In this document: piece after piece, positions 1 to 8,012 of the stretch
Numbering within the stretch: the stretch's first letter is position 1
How the letters are laid out: each line of letters opens with the position of its first letter
Assembly (NCBI GenBank): GCA_027592785.1
Contig: JAQCLD010000034.1
Coordinates: forward strand, 1 to 37,504
DNA: 37,504 bases
Direction: 5' to 3'
Source: Acidobacteriota bacterium
GTDB lineage: Bacteria > Acidobacteriota > Terriglobia > Bryobacterales > UBA6623
The notes under the pieces: generated by a model
The model's input: the letters and a program-made list of their open reading frames with translations, nothing else
The model's database searches: none
What the model was told of the DNA's origin: nothing
Program-made: the position numbers and the translations under genes

Positions 1-2364
1 CTGCCGATGATGCCCATTCGCGACGTGGTCATCTTTCCGCATATGATGACGCCGTTCGTGGTCGGTCGCGAGCCCAGCGTTCGAGCCCTTGAGGAAGCCC
101 TAGCAGGCGAGAAGAAGATTTTTCTAGCGACGCAACACGATGCCTCCGTCGACGATCCGTCACCGGAGCAGATTTACCAAACGGGAACGATCGCCTCGAT
201 CGTTCAAAGCTTGAAGTTGCCGGACGGCAACATTAAGGTGCTGGTAGAGGGGTTGGAGCGTGCGCGTGCGCTATCGATAACCGTTGAAGACGGCGTCCTG
301 TTGGCCACGGTTGAGACATCGAGTTTTGCCGTTGATGAAGGCTCCGAACTGGAGTCGCTTCGAGGTCGCGTGACGGGGTTGTTTGACCAGTACGTCAAGC
401 AAAGCCAGAACCTCAATTACGAAACGATGATCGCGGCGGTACGCGTTGAAGACGCGGGCAAACTTGCCGATACGATCGGCGCGAATCTCCAGCTGACGAT
501 CCCGGAGAAACAGGAACTTTTGGAGCTCGCCGACCCGGTTGAGCGACTCGCTCGTATCGGCGACATCCTCGATATCGAGATCGAAAAACTGAGCGTAGAC
601 CGGACCATTCAGAGTCGCGTCAAGCGGCAGATGGAGAAGGCCCAGAAAGAGTACTATCTCAACGAAAAGATTAAGGCGATCCAGAAGGAACTGGGACGCG
701 GCGAGAAGGGCGAGCTCGACGAACTGCGCGCCCGAGTCGATGACGCGGGAATGACGCAGGACGCCCAGGACAAGGCCTTCGCCGAACTCCGGCGTTTGGA
801 GAACATGCCGCCAATGTCCGCTGAGGCGACGGTTTCTCGCAACTACATTGACTGGTTGCTGGCGGTGCCCTGGAAAGAGAGGTCGCGGGAAAAGCGCGAT
901 CTCCGCTATGCCGAGAATGTTCTCAATACGGATCACTACGGCCTAACGAAGATCAAGCAGCGCATTCTCGAGTTTCTCGCCGTTCGCCGCTTGGTAAAGA
1001 ATCCCCGCGGATCGATCCTCTGCTTCGTAGGCCCCCCAGGCGTCGGCAAGACTTCACTGGGCCGGTCTATCGCCAAAGCCACGGGACGAAAGTTCGTTCG
1101 GCTATCGCTAGGCGGAGTCCGCGACGAAGCGGAGATTCGTGGTCATAGGCGCACCTACATTGGGGCGCTGCCCGGCCAGGTAATTCAGATGATGAAGAAG
1201 GCGGGAACGAACAATCCTGTCTTCATGTTGGACGAAATCGACAAGATGTCCACCGACTTCCGCGGCGATCCCTCAGCGGCGTTGATGGAGGTGCTGGATC
1301 CGGAACAGAACACAGCCTTCAGCGACCACTACCTGGACGTTGAGTACGATTTGTCGAAAGTGTTCTTCATCGCGACGGCCAACGTTTTGCATACGCTGCC
1401 GCCCGCGCTGCTCGATCGGCTCGAGGTGATTCAGTTATCGGGTTACATGGAGTCCGAGAAGATTGAGATCGCCAAACGTCATCTGGTCGATAAACAACTG
1501 GAAGGGACTGGGCTCAAGAACGCCCAGATCATTTTTACGGACGAGGGCATCGAGACCATCGTGCAGGAGTACACCCGCGAAGCCGGTGTCCGTAACCTAG
1601 AGCGAGAGATCGGCACCGTCTGCCGCAAGTTGGCGCACAAAGTCGTTCTCGCGACCAAGAAAAAGAAAATCGCCACGAAGATCACGGCGAAGAGCATTCA
1701 CGAACTGCTCGGCGTGCCCAGGTACCGAGATCTAGAAGCCGGGCGGGTGAGCGAAATCGGCGTTGCGACAGGACTCGCCTGGACCGAAGTAGGCGGTCAA
1801 ATCTTGCCGGTCGAGGTAACCTTGATGGACGGCAAGGGCAAGTTGATCTTGACGGGCAAGCTGGGTGACGTGATGCAAGAGTCTGCCCAAGCTGCCATGA
1901 GCTACGTCCGGTCGCGATCGCAGCAGTTGGGTTTACCCAAAGAGTTCTACCGCAATCTGGACGTCCACATACACATCCCCGAGGGCGCCATTCCTAAGGA
2001 TGGACCGTCGGCGGGCATTACGCTGACGACGACGCTGGTCAGCGCGTTGACGCGAATCAAGGTACGCGGCGACGTGGCCATGACAGGCGAAGTGACCTTA
2101 CGCGGAAAGGTCTTGGCGATCGGCGGATTGAAAGAAAAACTGCTCGCTGCTCATCGCAACGGAATCAAGACGGCGATTCTTCCCAAAGACAACGAGAAGG
2201 ACCACCCGGAACTGCCCGAGGTCATTCGTAAGGAGATGAAGTTGCACTTCGTTTCCAACATGGACGAGGTGCTTGCTCTGGCGCTCGAAGAGCCGATTGA
2301 GTTGGGGACTGTGCCGACTCCTGCTGCCCTTGAGGGCGCGGAGAAGCGTCCAGGCGTAATGTAG
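1..2364 (+). CDS. lon: ATP-dependent Lon protease (5' end outside window)
   Basis: Cytoplasmic AAA+ serine protease that degrades misfolded and regulatory proteins. The reading frame is open from base 1 (Leu-Pro, then Met-Met-Pro-Ile-Arg-Asp-Val-Val), which is the conserved start of the Lon N-terminal substrate-binding domain, so only a few N-terminal residues lie outside the window. Counting from the ATG at 7, I see the LON/PUA-like domain (about 1-190), a helical linker, Walker A GPPGVGKT near 342-349, Walker B with FMLDEIDK near 405-412, and a C-terminal protease domain with KDGPSAG (Ser about 668) and GGLKEK (catalytic Lys about 711). The length fits the LonA family. It ends in TAG, 5 bp before the stop of convergent clpS. 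Identification is certain from motifs; the true start cannot be seen. Confidence 0.97.
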   Translation: MPMMPIRDVVIFPHMMTPFVVGREPSVRALEEALAGEKKIFLATQHDASVDDPSPEQIYQTGTIASIVQSLKLPDGNIKVLVEGLERARALSITVEDGVLLATVETSSFAVDEGSELESLRGRVTGLFDQYVKQSQNLNYETMIAAVRVEDAGKLADTIGANLQLTIPEKQELLELADPVERLARIGDILDIEIEKLSVDRTIQSRVKRQMEKAQKEYYLNEKIKAIQKELGRGEKGELDELRARVDDAGMTQDAQDKAFAELRRLENMPPMSAEATVSRNYIDWLLAVPWKERSREKRDLRYAENVLNTDHYGLTKIKQRILEFLAVRRLVKNPRGSILCFVGPPGVGKTSLGRSIAKATGRKFVRLSLGGVRDEAEIRGHRRTYIGALPGQVIQMMKKAGTNNPVFMLDEIDKMSTDFRGDPSAALMEVLDPEQNTAFSDHYLDVEYDLSKVFFIATANVLHTLPPALLDRLEVIQLSGYMESEKIEIAKRHLVDKQLEGTGLKNAQIIFTDEGIETIVQEYTREAGVRNLEREIGTVCRKLAHKVVLATKKKKIATKITAKSIHELLGVPRYRDLEAGRVSEIGVATGLAWTEVGGQILPVEVTLMDGKGKLILTGKLGDVMQESAQAAMSYVRSRSQQLGLPKEFYRNLDVHIHIPEGAIPKDGPSAGITLTTTLVSALTRIKVRGDVAMTGEVTLRGKVLAIGGLKEKLLAAHRNGIKTAILPKDNEKDHPELPEVIRKEMKLHFVSNMDEVLALALEEPIELGTVPTPAALEGAEKRPGVM

Positions 2365-2369
2365 CCTAG

Positions 2370-2708
2370 CTACTCGGCCGGTTCGATCAGAGCGGCCATT
2401 GCTCCACGGCAGCGCGGTAGGCGGGGGTCAGGTCCATAGGCATGGATCTGATCCCTTTTTAGTTCCGCTTCGGCCAGCGGCAGCGTGCAGAGCCGTGAGT
2501 GTCCCTCGCCGTCAACTTCCAGCATATGTCGGGTGGATTTCTCGCGCGAAAAGCGAAAGAGATCAATCAACATACCGATGACGTAGTCGGCGGTGTGATC
2601 ATTGTCGTCCAACAAGATTACGTGGTAGGGTTTTGAGCGGTCCTCGGTCGTTTCGTCGCCGACTTCGATTTCTTGGCCTACATCCGGCAGAGCAATCGAG
2701 CTAGTCAT
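2370..2708 (-). CDS. clpS: ATP-dependent Clp protease adaptor ClpS (variant subfamily)
   Basis: Adaptor that delivers N-degron substrates to the Clp AAA+ unfoldase. The 112-residue protein has an acidic disordered N-tail (about 1-25) followed by the ClpS fold: PYHVILLDDNDHTADYVIGM, an amphipathic helix, and the C-terminal block AELKRDQIHAYGPDP. Classical ClpS has NDDYTP and a ligand-binding His after the second helix. Here these are DDNDHT and a Val-Asp-Gly-Glu-Gly stretch, a pattern I associate with the planctomycete-type subfamily (AELKRDQIHAYG). Binding specificity may therefore differ from E. coli ClpS. It starts at ATG 2708. It is convergent with lon and not beside clpA, and ends in TAG. 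Family assignment is confident; substrate preference is unknown. Confidence 0.9.
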   Translation of the reverse strand: MTSSIALPDVGQEIEVGDETTEDRSKPYHVILLDDNDHTADYVIGMLIDLFRFSREKSTRHMLEVDGEGHSRLCTLPLAEAELKRDQIHAYGPDPRLPRCRGAMAALIEPAE

Positions 2709-2814
2709 ATGCCGCGAAGAATCCCGTAAGGCTGAACCCGCTTACTGCCCGTTATGCTAACAAACTGTCGCGACCGCGGGCGGCGTCTGCAATAATCGAA
2801 GCGGTCTTAGATTC

Positions 2815-3390
2815 ATGGTTTCCAAGAGACTCATCGACAGCATCGAGCAGAATGCACATCGTTTGGCGCAGGACCTGGTGGAGTCCCTCCGGAGGGACCC
2901 GAATGTGCCGGCCTACGCGCTCCTCAGCGACCAGCAGTACCAAGGCGTCGTGCAGGACCTTTACGGCCACTTGGGGCAGTGGCTTTCGAGCCGCACATGG
3001 CACAAGCTGCAAGTCACCTACGAGCGCAAGGGCAGGGAGCGGTTTCACGGCGGCATACCGTTGGAGCAACTCGTCTATTCGCTGACGCGCACCAAGCAGA
3101 ATCTGCTGGACTTCATCCGCGGAGCCTTGCCCGGGTGCGCCGACGAACGTGACCTTGAGTTGCAGCTTGTCCTTTCCGTCTCTGAGTTTTTCGACCGGGC
3201 GATCTATCACACGACCGCCGGCTACGAAGACGCGCGCCGAACCGTCGGCGCCGCGCCGGATTTACCTACAGCGGCGCACACCGAGGCCTCCGTGGCCCGA
3301 GCTACCGGCTCCCTCGCTTCCGAATCCGTGCCTGACTCCGACCTGGGGCAGATCAGCCGGGGCGGCGATATCGGGGAAACCTCGGGCTAG
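2815..3390 (+). CDS. RsbRD N-terminal-like helical sensor protein
   Basis: A 191-residue, mostly helical protein. Residues about 1-145 resemble the RsbRD_N domain found at the N-terminus of stressosome RsbR-type proteins and some histidine kinases: a four-helix sensor core with repeated Leu/Trp/Tyr-rich helices and a central YERKGRERFHGGIPLEQLVYSL segment. The last 45 residues are Ala/Ser/Gly/Asp-rich and look disordered. There is no STAS, kinase or DNA-binding domain, so it may be a stand-alone sensory or scaffolding module. It starts at ATG 2815 with no strong Shine-Dalgarno. It diverges from clpS across about 106 bp, which must hold promoters for both. Its TAG stop overlaps the stop of the convergent gene by the shared CTAG at 3387-3390. 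Domain assignment is from pattern memory and moderate. Confidence 0.6.
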   Translation: MVSKRLIDSIEQNAHRLAQDLVESLRRDPNVPAYALLSDQQYQGVVQDLYGHLGQWLSSRTWHKLQVTYERKGRERFHGGIPLEQLVYSLTRTKQNLLDFIRGALPGCADERDLELQLVLSVSEFFDRAIYHTTAGYEDARRTVGAAPDLPTAAHTEASVARATGSLASESVPDSDLGQISRGGDIGETSG

Positions 3391-4847
3391 TCGTCCGCGC
3401 GCAGGTCGTAGCACAACAGGCGAGACGTCTTCCCGCTGCTGAAGTCGCGCTCATTCTGGGTGATATACAGCAGGCCCTTGCGGATGACCGGCGGGGTCCA
3501 ACTCTGGCGAGACAGATAGAGCGTCGTTTTCGAAAGGATCTTTGGTCCTTGCGGCGATAGCGACAGCCAGAGCAGTTGGCCCTGCTCTCCGAGCGCAAGG
3601 AAACGTCCATCGACCTTGAGCAGGGAAGCTCGAAAAGGACTGAGATAAAGCTCGCGCTCTGTGCCGCTTACACTCAGTGTTTCTTGCCATTCGAGCTCTT
3701 CGTCCCAGGCAATCTGGCCGGTCTTGATGTTGATGGCCACCAAACTCGCGTCTGGTTCGTTTCGCCCGGCGAATGCGTAGAGGTAGCCTCCGTCGGCGAT
3801 TGCCGTAGTCCAGTGCAAGTCGAAGTCGGCGGACGTCCAGGCCTGTTTTAGGGTCAGATCGGGAGCGATGTCGAGCATTGCGGCGCCGGTCCGGTAGGTT
3901 GCCGAAATGAGTACCTGATTGCCGACGATCACCGGTGAGGCGGCATTCACCGACTCATAGGTCCTGCTGCGCCAGGAAAAAGTCGAGTAGACGGCTCCGT
4001 CGGCCGGATCGATCAGCATGAGGCCGCCCGTAGGTGGTCTGCTCTCTCCGCCCGCGAACACGAAGATCACCCGCTTCCCGTGCACCCCGGCAGGGATCGG
4101 CGAGGCGTAGCCAGCGCCCCATTCTTCACCGGCGCCCCACTTCATTCGCCCGGTCAACTTGTCGAAAGCGACTACGGTCGGTCCGCCCGGCGCGCCGATG
4201 GTCATGATCAGCAGATCGTCCTCGACCAGCGGAGTGGGAGCGATCCCGAAAAAGTCTTGGGGAATCTTGAACTCGCTCTGAATATCGCGTTTCCAGAGCA
4301 ACGCGCCGTCCCGCAGGCGCAGGCAGTGCAGTTTGCCTTGGGCGCCGTAAACGTAAACACGGTCTTCGTCGATCACGGGGCTGGCTCGGGGCCCATTGCT
4401 GTAGCCGTAGCGATCGCTGAAGTCGGTGGGATAGGAGAAATCCCAATACAACTCTCCAGTGTCGGGATCCAACGCTTCGACGATCTCCTGGTCGCCGATT
4501 CGGTGCAGATAGACCAACCGATCGCCCTGGATCGCCGGCGCCGAATAGCCGGATCCGGTCTCCATCTCCCAAACGAGCGTTGGACCGGCGGCCGGAAACT
4601 CTCTCAATAGGGGGGTCTCGGTGGAAACCAAGTCGTGGGTCGGTCCCAGGAACTTCGTCCAATCGTGCACCTTCGCGGCGCTCGACAAGGGCTTGGGCCC
4701 TTGGTGATAAGTAACCCTCGGATGACGCTTGGCTACGACCGCTCCGCCGGGGACCGGCTCCAGCAACTTCGGGGGCGAGGGGTCCTGAAACGTCGCGGCT
4801 GCGGCGCTCATGGCAACAAACAGCAGGCAGGCTACCGCTCTACGCAT
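3387..4847 (-). CDS. Secreted PQQ-like (BamB-type) beta-propeller protein
   Basis: A 486-residue exported protein. The first 18 residues form a signal peptide (MRRAVACLLFVAMSAAAA). The rest is a WD/PQQ-like beta-propeller with repeated blades of the form hydrophobic-x-D-x-x-[TD]-G-x-x-x-W: VEALDPDTGELYWDF, LHCLRLRDGALLWKR, VVAFDKLTGRMKWG, LMLIDPADGAVYSTF, LVAINIKTGQIAWDE. Such proteins act as periplasmic scaffolds, as BamB does in outer-membrane protein assembly, or as quinoprotein-like enzymes. I see no cysteine lipobox, so it is not a typical BamB lipoprotein, and I cannot confirm PQQ-binding residues. ATG start at 4847. It is transcribed divergently from the OmpA-like gene, which fits an envelope role, and its TAG stop overlaps the previous gene's stop. 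Fold confident, function unknown. Confidence 0.8.
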   Translation of the reverse strand: MRRAVACLLFVAMSAAAATFQDPSPPKLLEPVPGGAVVAKRHPRVTYHQGPKPLSSAAKVHDWTKFLGPTHDLVSTETPLLREFPAAGPTLVWEMETGSGYSAPAIQGDRLVYLHRIGDQEIVEALDPDTGELYWDFSYPTDFSDRYGYSNGPRASPVIDEDRVYVYGAQGKLHCLRLRDGALLWKRDIQSEFKIPQDFFGIAPTPLVEDDLLIMTIGAPGGPTVVAFDKLTGRMKWGAGEEWGAGYASPIPAGVHGKRVIFVFAGGESRPPTGGLMLIDPADGAVYSTFSWRSRTYESVNAASPVIVGNQVLISATYRTGAAMLDIAPDLTLKQAWTSADFDLHWTTAIADGGYLYAFAGRNEPDASLVAINIKTGQIAWDEELEWQETLSVSGTERELYLSPFRASLLKVDGRFLALGEQGQLLWLSLSPQGPKILSKTTLYLSRQSWTPPVIRKGLLYITQNERDFSSGKTSRLLCYDLRADD

Positions 4848-5026
4848 CTCGGCCAGATTGTCTCACATTGCCGGAAATCCAGCATTGCTAGATGTAACGT
4901 TATGTATGAGTTAGGTATCAATACTAGGACTGATGCTCGAGTTCTGTTCTACGGGTTCTAAAGCATTTTGCCGATAGACTGTTTGCCGCATCCGCCTTAC
5001 AGTAGGAGCACGGGAGCCTCTCTAAA
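4848..5026. other. Divergent intergenic region, 5' portion
   Basis: This is the upstream part of the 279 bp gap between the PQQ-like and OmpA-like genes, the longest gap in the window. The stretch from about 4860 to 4965 is clearly more A+T-rich than its surroundings, as expected for divergent promoters. No hexamer pair close to a sigma70 consensus with correct spacing was found. TTGCCG occurs three times (near 4870, 4969 and 4983) without a convincing partner -10. No coding potential is evident. Confidence 0.4.
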
Positions 5027-5100
5027 GCCCTTTCAGGGCGGCGGACGAGTTTCGTTCGCCATTCTTCCCGATAGGTCGCGGAGACGACCCGGCTTCGGCC
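5027..5100 (+). promoter_or_regulatory. Structured 5' leader with four tandem hairpins
   Basis: Four inverted repeats lie head to tail directly upstream of the OmpA-like gene. They are GCCCT/AGGGC with loop TTC (5027-5039); an 8-bp stem with one G-U pair, GGCGGACG/CGTTCGCC (5040-5060); GGTCG/CGACC (5074-5089); and GGC-TTCG-GCC (5091-5100). The Shine-Dalgarno AGGAG follows at 5114-5118. The compact arrangement suggests a folded mRNA leader controlling translation or stability. I could not match it to a known riboswitch class. The stems are short and the DNA is G+C-rich, so chance is possible. Confidence 0.4.
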
Positions 5101-5126
5101 AATCGCGAGCCACAGGAGTTATGTTT

Positions 5127-7967
5127 ATGACTAGGATATGGTCCATTCTGCTTGCGCTCTGCCTTTCGACGGCAGGCGGCCTCATGGGGCAGGGCCTCGA
5201 TACGACAGCCTAGAAGACCGATTGGGAAGAGATCAACTTTGAGTTTGACTCCGACGTCCTGACCGACGGCTACCCCAGTCTCCTGCGGTTGGCCGACCTA
5301 CTCGCTACGAACGCTGACTATAAGGTTGAGCTCATTGGTCACGCGGACTATCGAGGCCCCGAGAAGTACAACGAGGGGCTGGGCGACCGGCGCGCGGCCA
5401 CAGTCAAAGCCTTCTTGCTCAAGTACGGCGCACGTGACCCACAGATCACGACCCGCTCGCAGGGCGAGTCCGTTCCTGGGGCGACGAACGAGAGCCCGGA
5501 GGGCCGTTTCATGAACCGCCGAGTCGTGGTCGTCGCCCGCAACGGCGATGGTCAGCTTGTCAGCGACGGCGGAGTTGGCGACGCGATCAGCGGAATCGAG
5601 CGCTTGGTCCAGCAGCAGGAAGACTGTTGCAACCGGATTTTGGAAAAGTTGTCTATGCTGGACGACATCCTCGATCTGCTGAAGGGCCTCAAGCAAGAGA
5701 ATGAACAGCTAAAAGCTGACGTGGCTGAGTTGAAGGCTGGTCCGCAGGGTGGCTCGGGGCAACCCGGTCAGCCGGGTCAGCCCGGACAACCGGGACAGCC
5801 AGGCGGTGCAGGCGGTGCGGGGCAGCCCGGTTCAATGCTGGCCGGAGGAACGACCCCGGCGGGAGCGGAGCAACTCGCCTCGGTGGTCCGGGACGAACTG
5901 GAAGAGTTTGACCGGTCGAAACTAGGCAAATACGCGACCTTTAACTTGGACGCGGGCCCCACTGCGCGCACCGGCAACCTCAGCGTGACCGGCCGAGGGC
6001 GTGTTTTTGTGCCCTTCGCGAAGCATCACGCACTTCAAACCCAGGCTGAGTACATGCACTTTCTGGGCCGCGACGAAGGCCAGTTTGACCTGGGTCTCGT
6101 CAGCCGCTGGGGCGATGTCCAGTTGGGCGGTTTCTCGAGCTTTAAGTACGTGAAGTTCAGCGAGTTTGAGAATGGCGGCGGTCTAGGTCAAGGCGCCGTG
6201 ACGCTCGATTACATCTTCGACCGCGGCCGCGTGGGCCTATTCGGCACGAAGTCCTTCATGGACGGAGCGGTCATCAACCGTGCGCTGCTGCGGCGTAACG
6301 TCATCGAAGAAAGCTACCTCGACGTTGTCGATCAGTTCGGCTTCTCAACGGCTGTTGCCGCATGGGGACCGACTTACTTTGAAGGCAACGTGGGCGCGAT
6401 GTTCCGCGAGGGCGGCGGCAATAAGCCGGGCGGCATGATCCGCTACGTACACCCGCTGAACGCCGCGCAGACGGTCGCTCTGACGATCGAAGGCGGACTC
6501 AACGAAACCATGCTTCGGGGGCAGAACGACGGACGTTTCGTCGTCGGCCTGCAGCTTGGAAAGTGGCTTTCGCCCAAGAACTACCGTAGCGAATCGCAAG
6601 GAGCGCCGGTCCCGGTCGACATTCCGCGCGTTCGCTACGAAGTCTTGAAACGGCAAGTCAGAACCGGCAACGACTCGCCTGTTGCCGACGCCGGCCCGGA
6701 TCTGTCGGGCGTGGCGGCTGGAGTGGTCAACTTGGACGGATCCGGTTCGTTCGATCCGGATGGCGATCCGCTCACCTATCAGTGGGCGCAGATCGGCGGT
6801 GACGCGGTGGAACTGTCCGGGGCGGACTCGACGACTGCTTCGTTCACAGCCGAAGAAGGCAAAGACTACTTCTTCCGCTTGACGGTGCGCGACGACCAAG
6901 GCGGCGTCGGAACTGATCGAGTAACTGTGTCTGCGGCGAAGGCTCCGGAGATCATCATCAAGCGATTCCGCGCCGAGCCAGGCACGGTGGCGCCGGGTGA
7001 GTTGGTGAGCATTACTTGGGAAGTCGAAGGCGCTGATCAAGTGGAGATCACCGGAATAGGCGTCGTCGGATCGTCTGGGCAGTCCAGTTTGCCGATCACC
7101 GAGACGACGGTCTTCACTTTAACTGCGCGCGCGGGCGACCAAACAGTCAGCGAGAGCCAAACGGTTGAAGTATCGGCTAACGCTTTGCCCGAAATCAGCC
7201 AATTCAGCGCTGCGCCGAGCACCATCGACAGTGGACAGACGTCCATCCTCACTTGGCAGGTCGAAGGCGCTGACTCGGTCGAGATCAGCGGAATCGGCAC
7301 GGTTGCAGCGAGCGGATCGACGTCAGTCCAGCCGACGTCGACCACCAGCTACACGCTGACGGCGACGAACTCGGTCGGCGATGCTTCGTCGGTCACGACA
7401 GTTTCGGTACGCGGATCTGTCCGCATCATTGAGTTCACGTCGGACAAGCCGACGATCAACAAGCCTGGCGAACCGGCGCTGTTGTCGTGGGTGGTCGAGG
7501 GCGCCGAGCGCGTCGAACTGGTCAATTTCGGCCAGGTTCAAGCCACCGGTTCCCAGACGGTGAACCCCAATGGGCAAACCCTCTATACCCTCATCGCGTT
7601 TGGCTCCTCGGGTGAGGCGACCGCGACGGTGGTCATCGACGTCGAAGTTGAAAATCGTTCGCCGATTGCCAGCGCTTGGGCGGACTTCGCTGTGGTCGGC
7701 CAAGAAGGCGACACGAGCGGCTTCGGCGTACTGCACGGCGAGGGATCGTATGATCCGGACACAGACCCGATCACCTTCGAATGGCGACCCGTAGGGAGCC
7801 GTCAAGCGCGGGTTCTGGATCCGACGTCAAAGACTCCGACCGTGGAATTCATGGGTGGATTCGGCGAGTATTCCTTCGAACTCAAGGTCACCGACGACAA
7901 GGGTTTCTCGGGATACGCGATCGTCAAGATCAACTGGCGGACGGCCTTTACCTCGCCGGTACCGTAG
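5127..7967 (+). CDS. OmpA-domain / collagen-like / PKD-Ig repeat envelope protein, interrupted by in-frame TAG at codon 29
   Basis: A single frame encodes a signal peptide (MTRIWSILLALCLSTAGG), a TAG at 5211-5213, then 917 further codons. ATG 5127 is preferred over ATG 5121 because AGGAG at 5114-5118 is 8 nt from it but only 2 nt from 5121. Numbering from 5127: OmpA peptidoglycan-binding-like domain about 36-137 (INFEFDSD, GHADYRGP, NRRVVV); heptad coiled coil about 152-206; Gly-X-Y collagen-like stretch (five GQP repeats) about 207-237; beta-rich, possibly barrel domain about 260-500; PKD-like domain (DPDGDPLTYQW) about 512-607; three similar Ig-like repeats of about 78 residues (607-843); final PKD-like domain about 842-935. 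OmpA domains are usually C-terminal, so this order is unusual. With translation stopping at codon 29 only a signal peptide would be made, and no good start with an export signal exists downstream (first candidate TTG 5289). It may be a fresh pseudogene (CAG to TAG), a sequence error, or a readthrough gene. Confidence 0.75.
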
Positions 7968-7980
7968 CCAACCAATATGC

Positions 7981-8006
7981 CAGGAGGGGTCCTCGGACTC
8001 CTCCTG
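7981..8006. terminator. Long hairpin between convergent genes, without T-tract
   Basis: CAGGAGG and the complementary CCTCCTG flank GGTCC/GGACT, giving an 11-bp stem with one G-T wobble and a four-base CTCG loop. It lies 13 bp after the OmpA-like stop and 7 bp before the secretin-like stop, so it could end transcription from both sides. Neither side has a run of T, so intrinsic termination would be weak. It may instead protect mRNA 3' ends. Confidence 0.5.
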
Positions 8007-8012
8007 ACAACC

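Noticed and set aside
271-936. Long antisense open frame over lon (221 codons)
   Set aside because: It mirrors lon with no recognisable domain; lon's frame is clearly coding, so this is an antisense shadow in G+C-rich DNA.
4960-5100. c-di-GMP (GEMM) or other known riboswitch upstream of the OmpA-like gene
   Set aside because: The conserved GEMM core elements were not found in order; only generic hairpins are present.
4968-5213. Independent small gene of 81 codons
   Set aside because: The frame overlaps the leader and signal peptide of the OmpA-like gene and has no signals of its own upstream of 5121.
5752-5832. Tandem short repeats that might be a CRISPR or minisatellite array
   Set aside because: The repeats encode Gly-Gln-Pro triplets within a coding frame and have no spacers, so they are a collagen-like protein repeat.
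6345-7040. Antisense open frame (231 codons) over the OmpA-like gene
   Set aside because: Composition (Arg/His-rich) and lack of motifs mark it as a shadow of the Ig/PKD repeat region.
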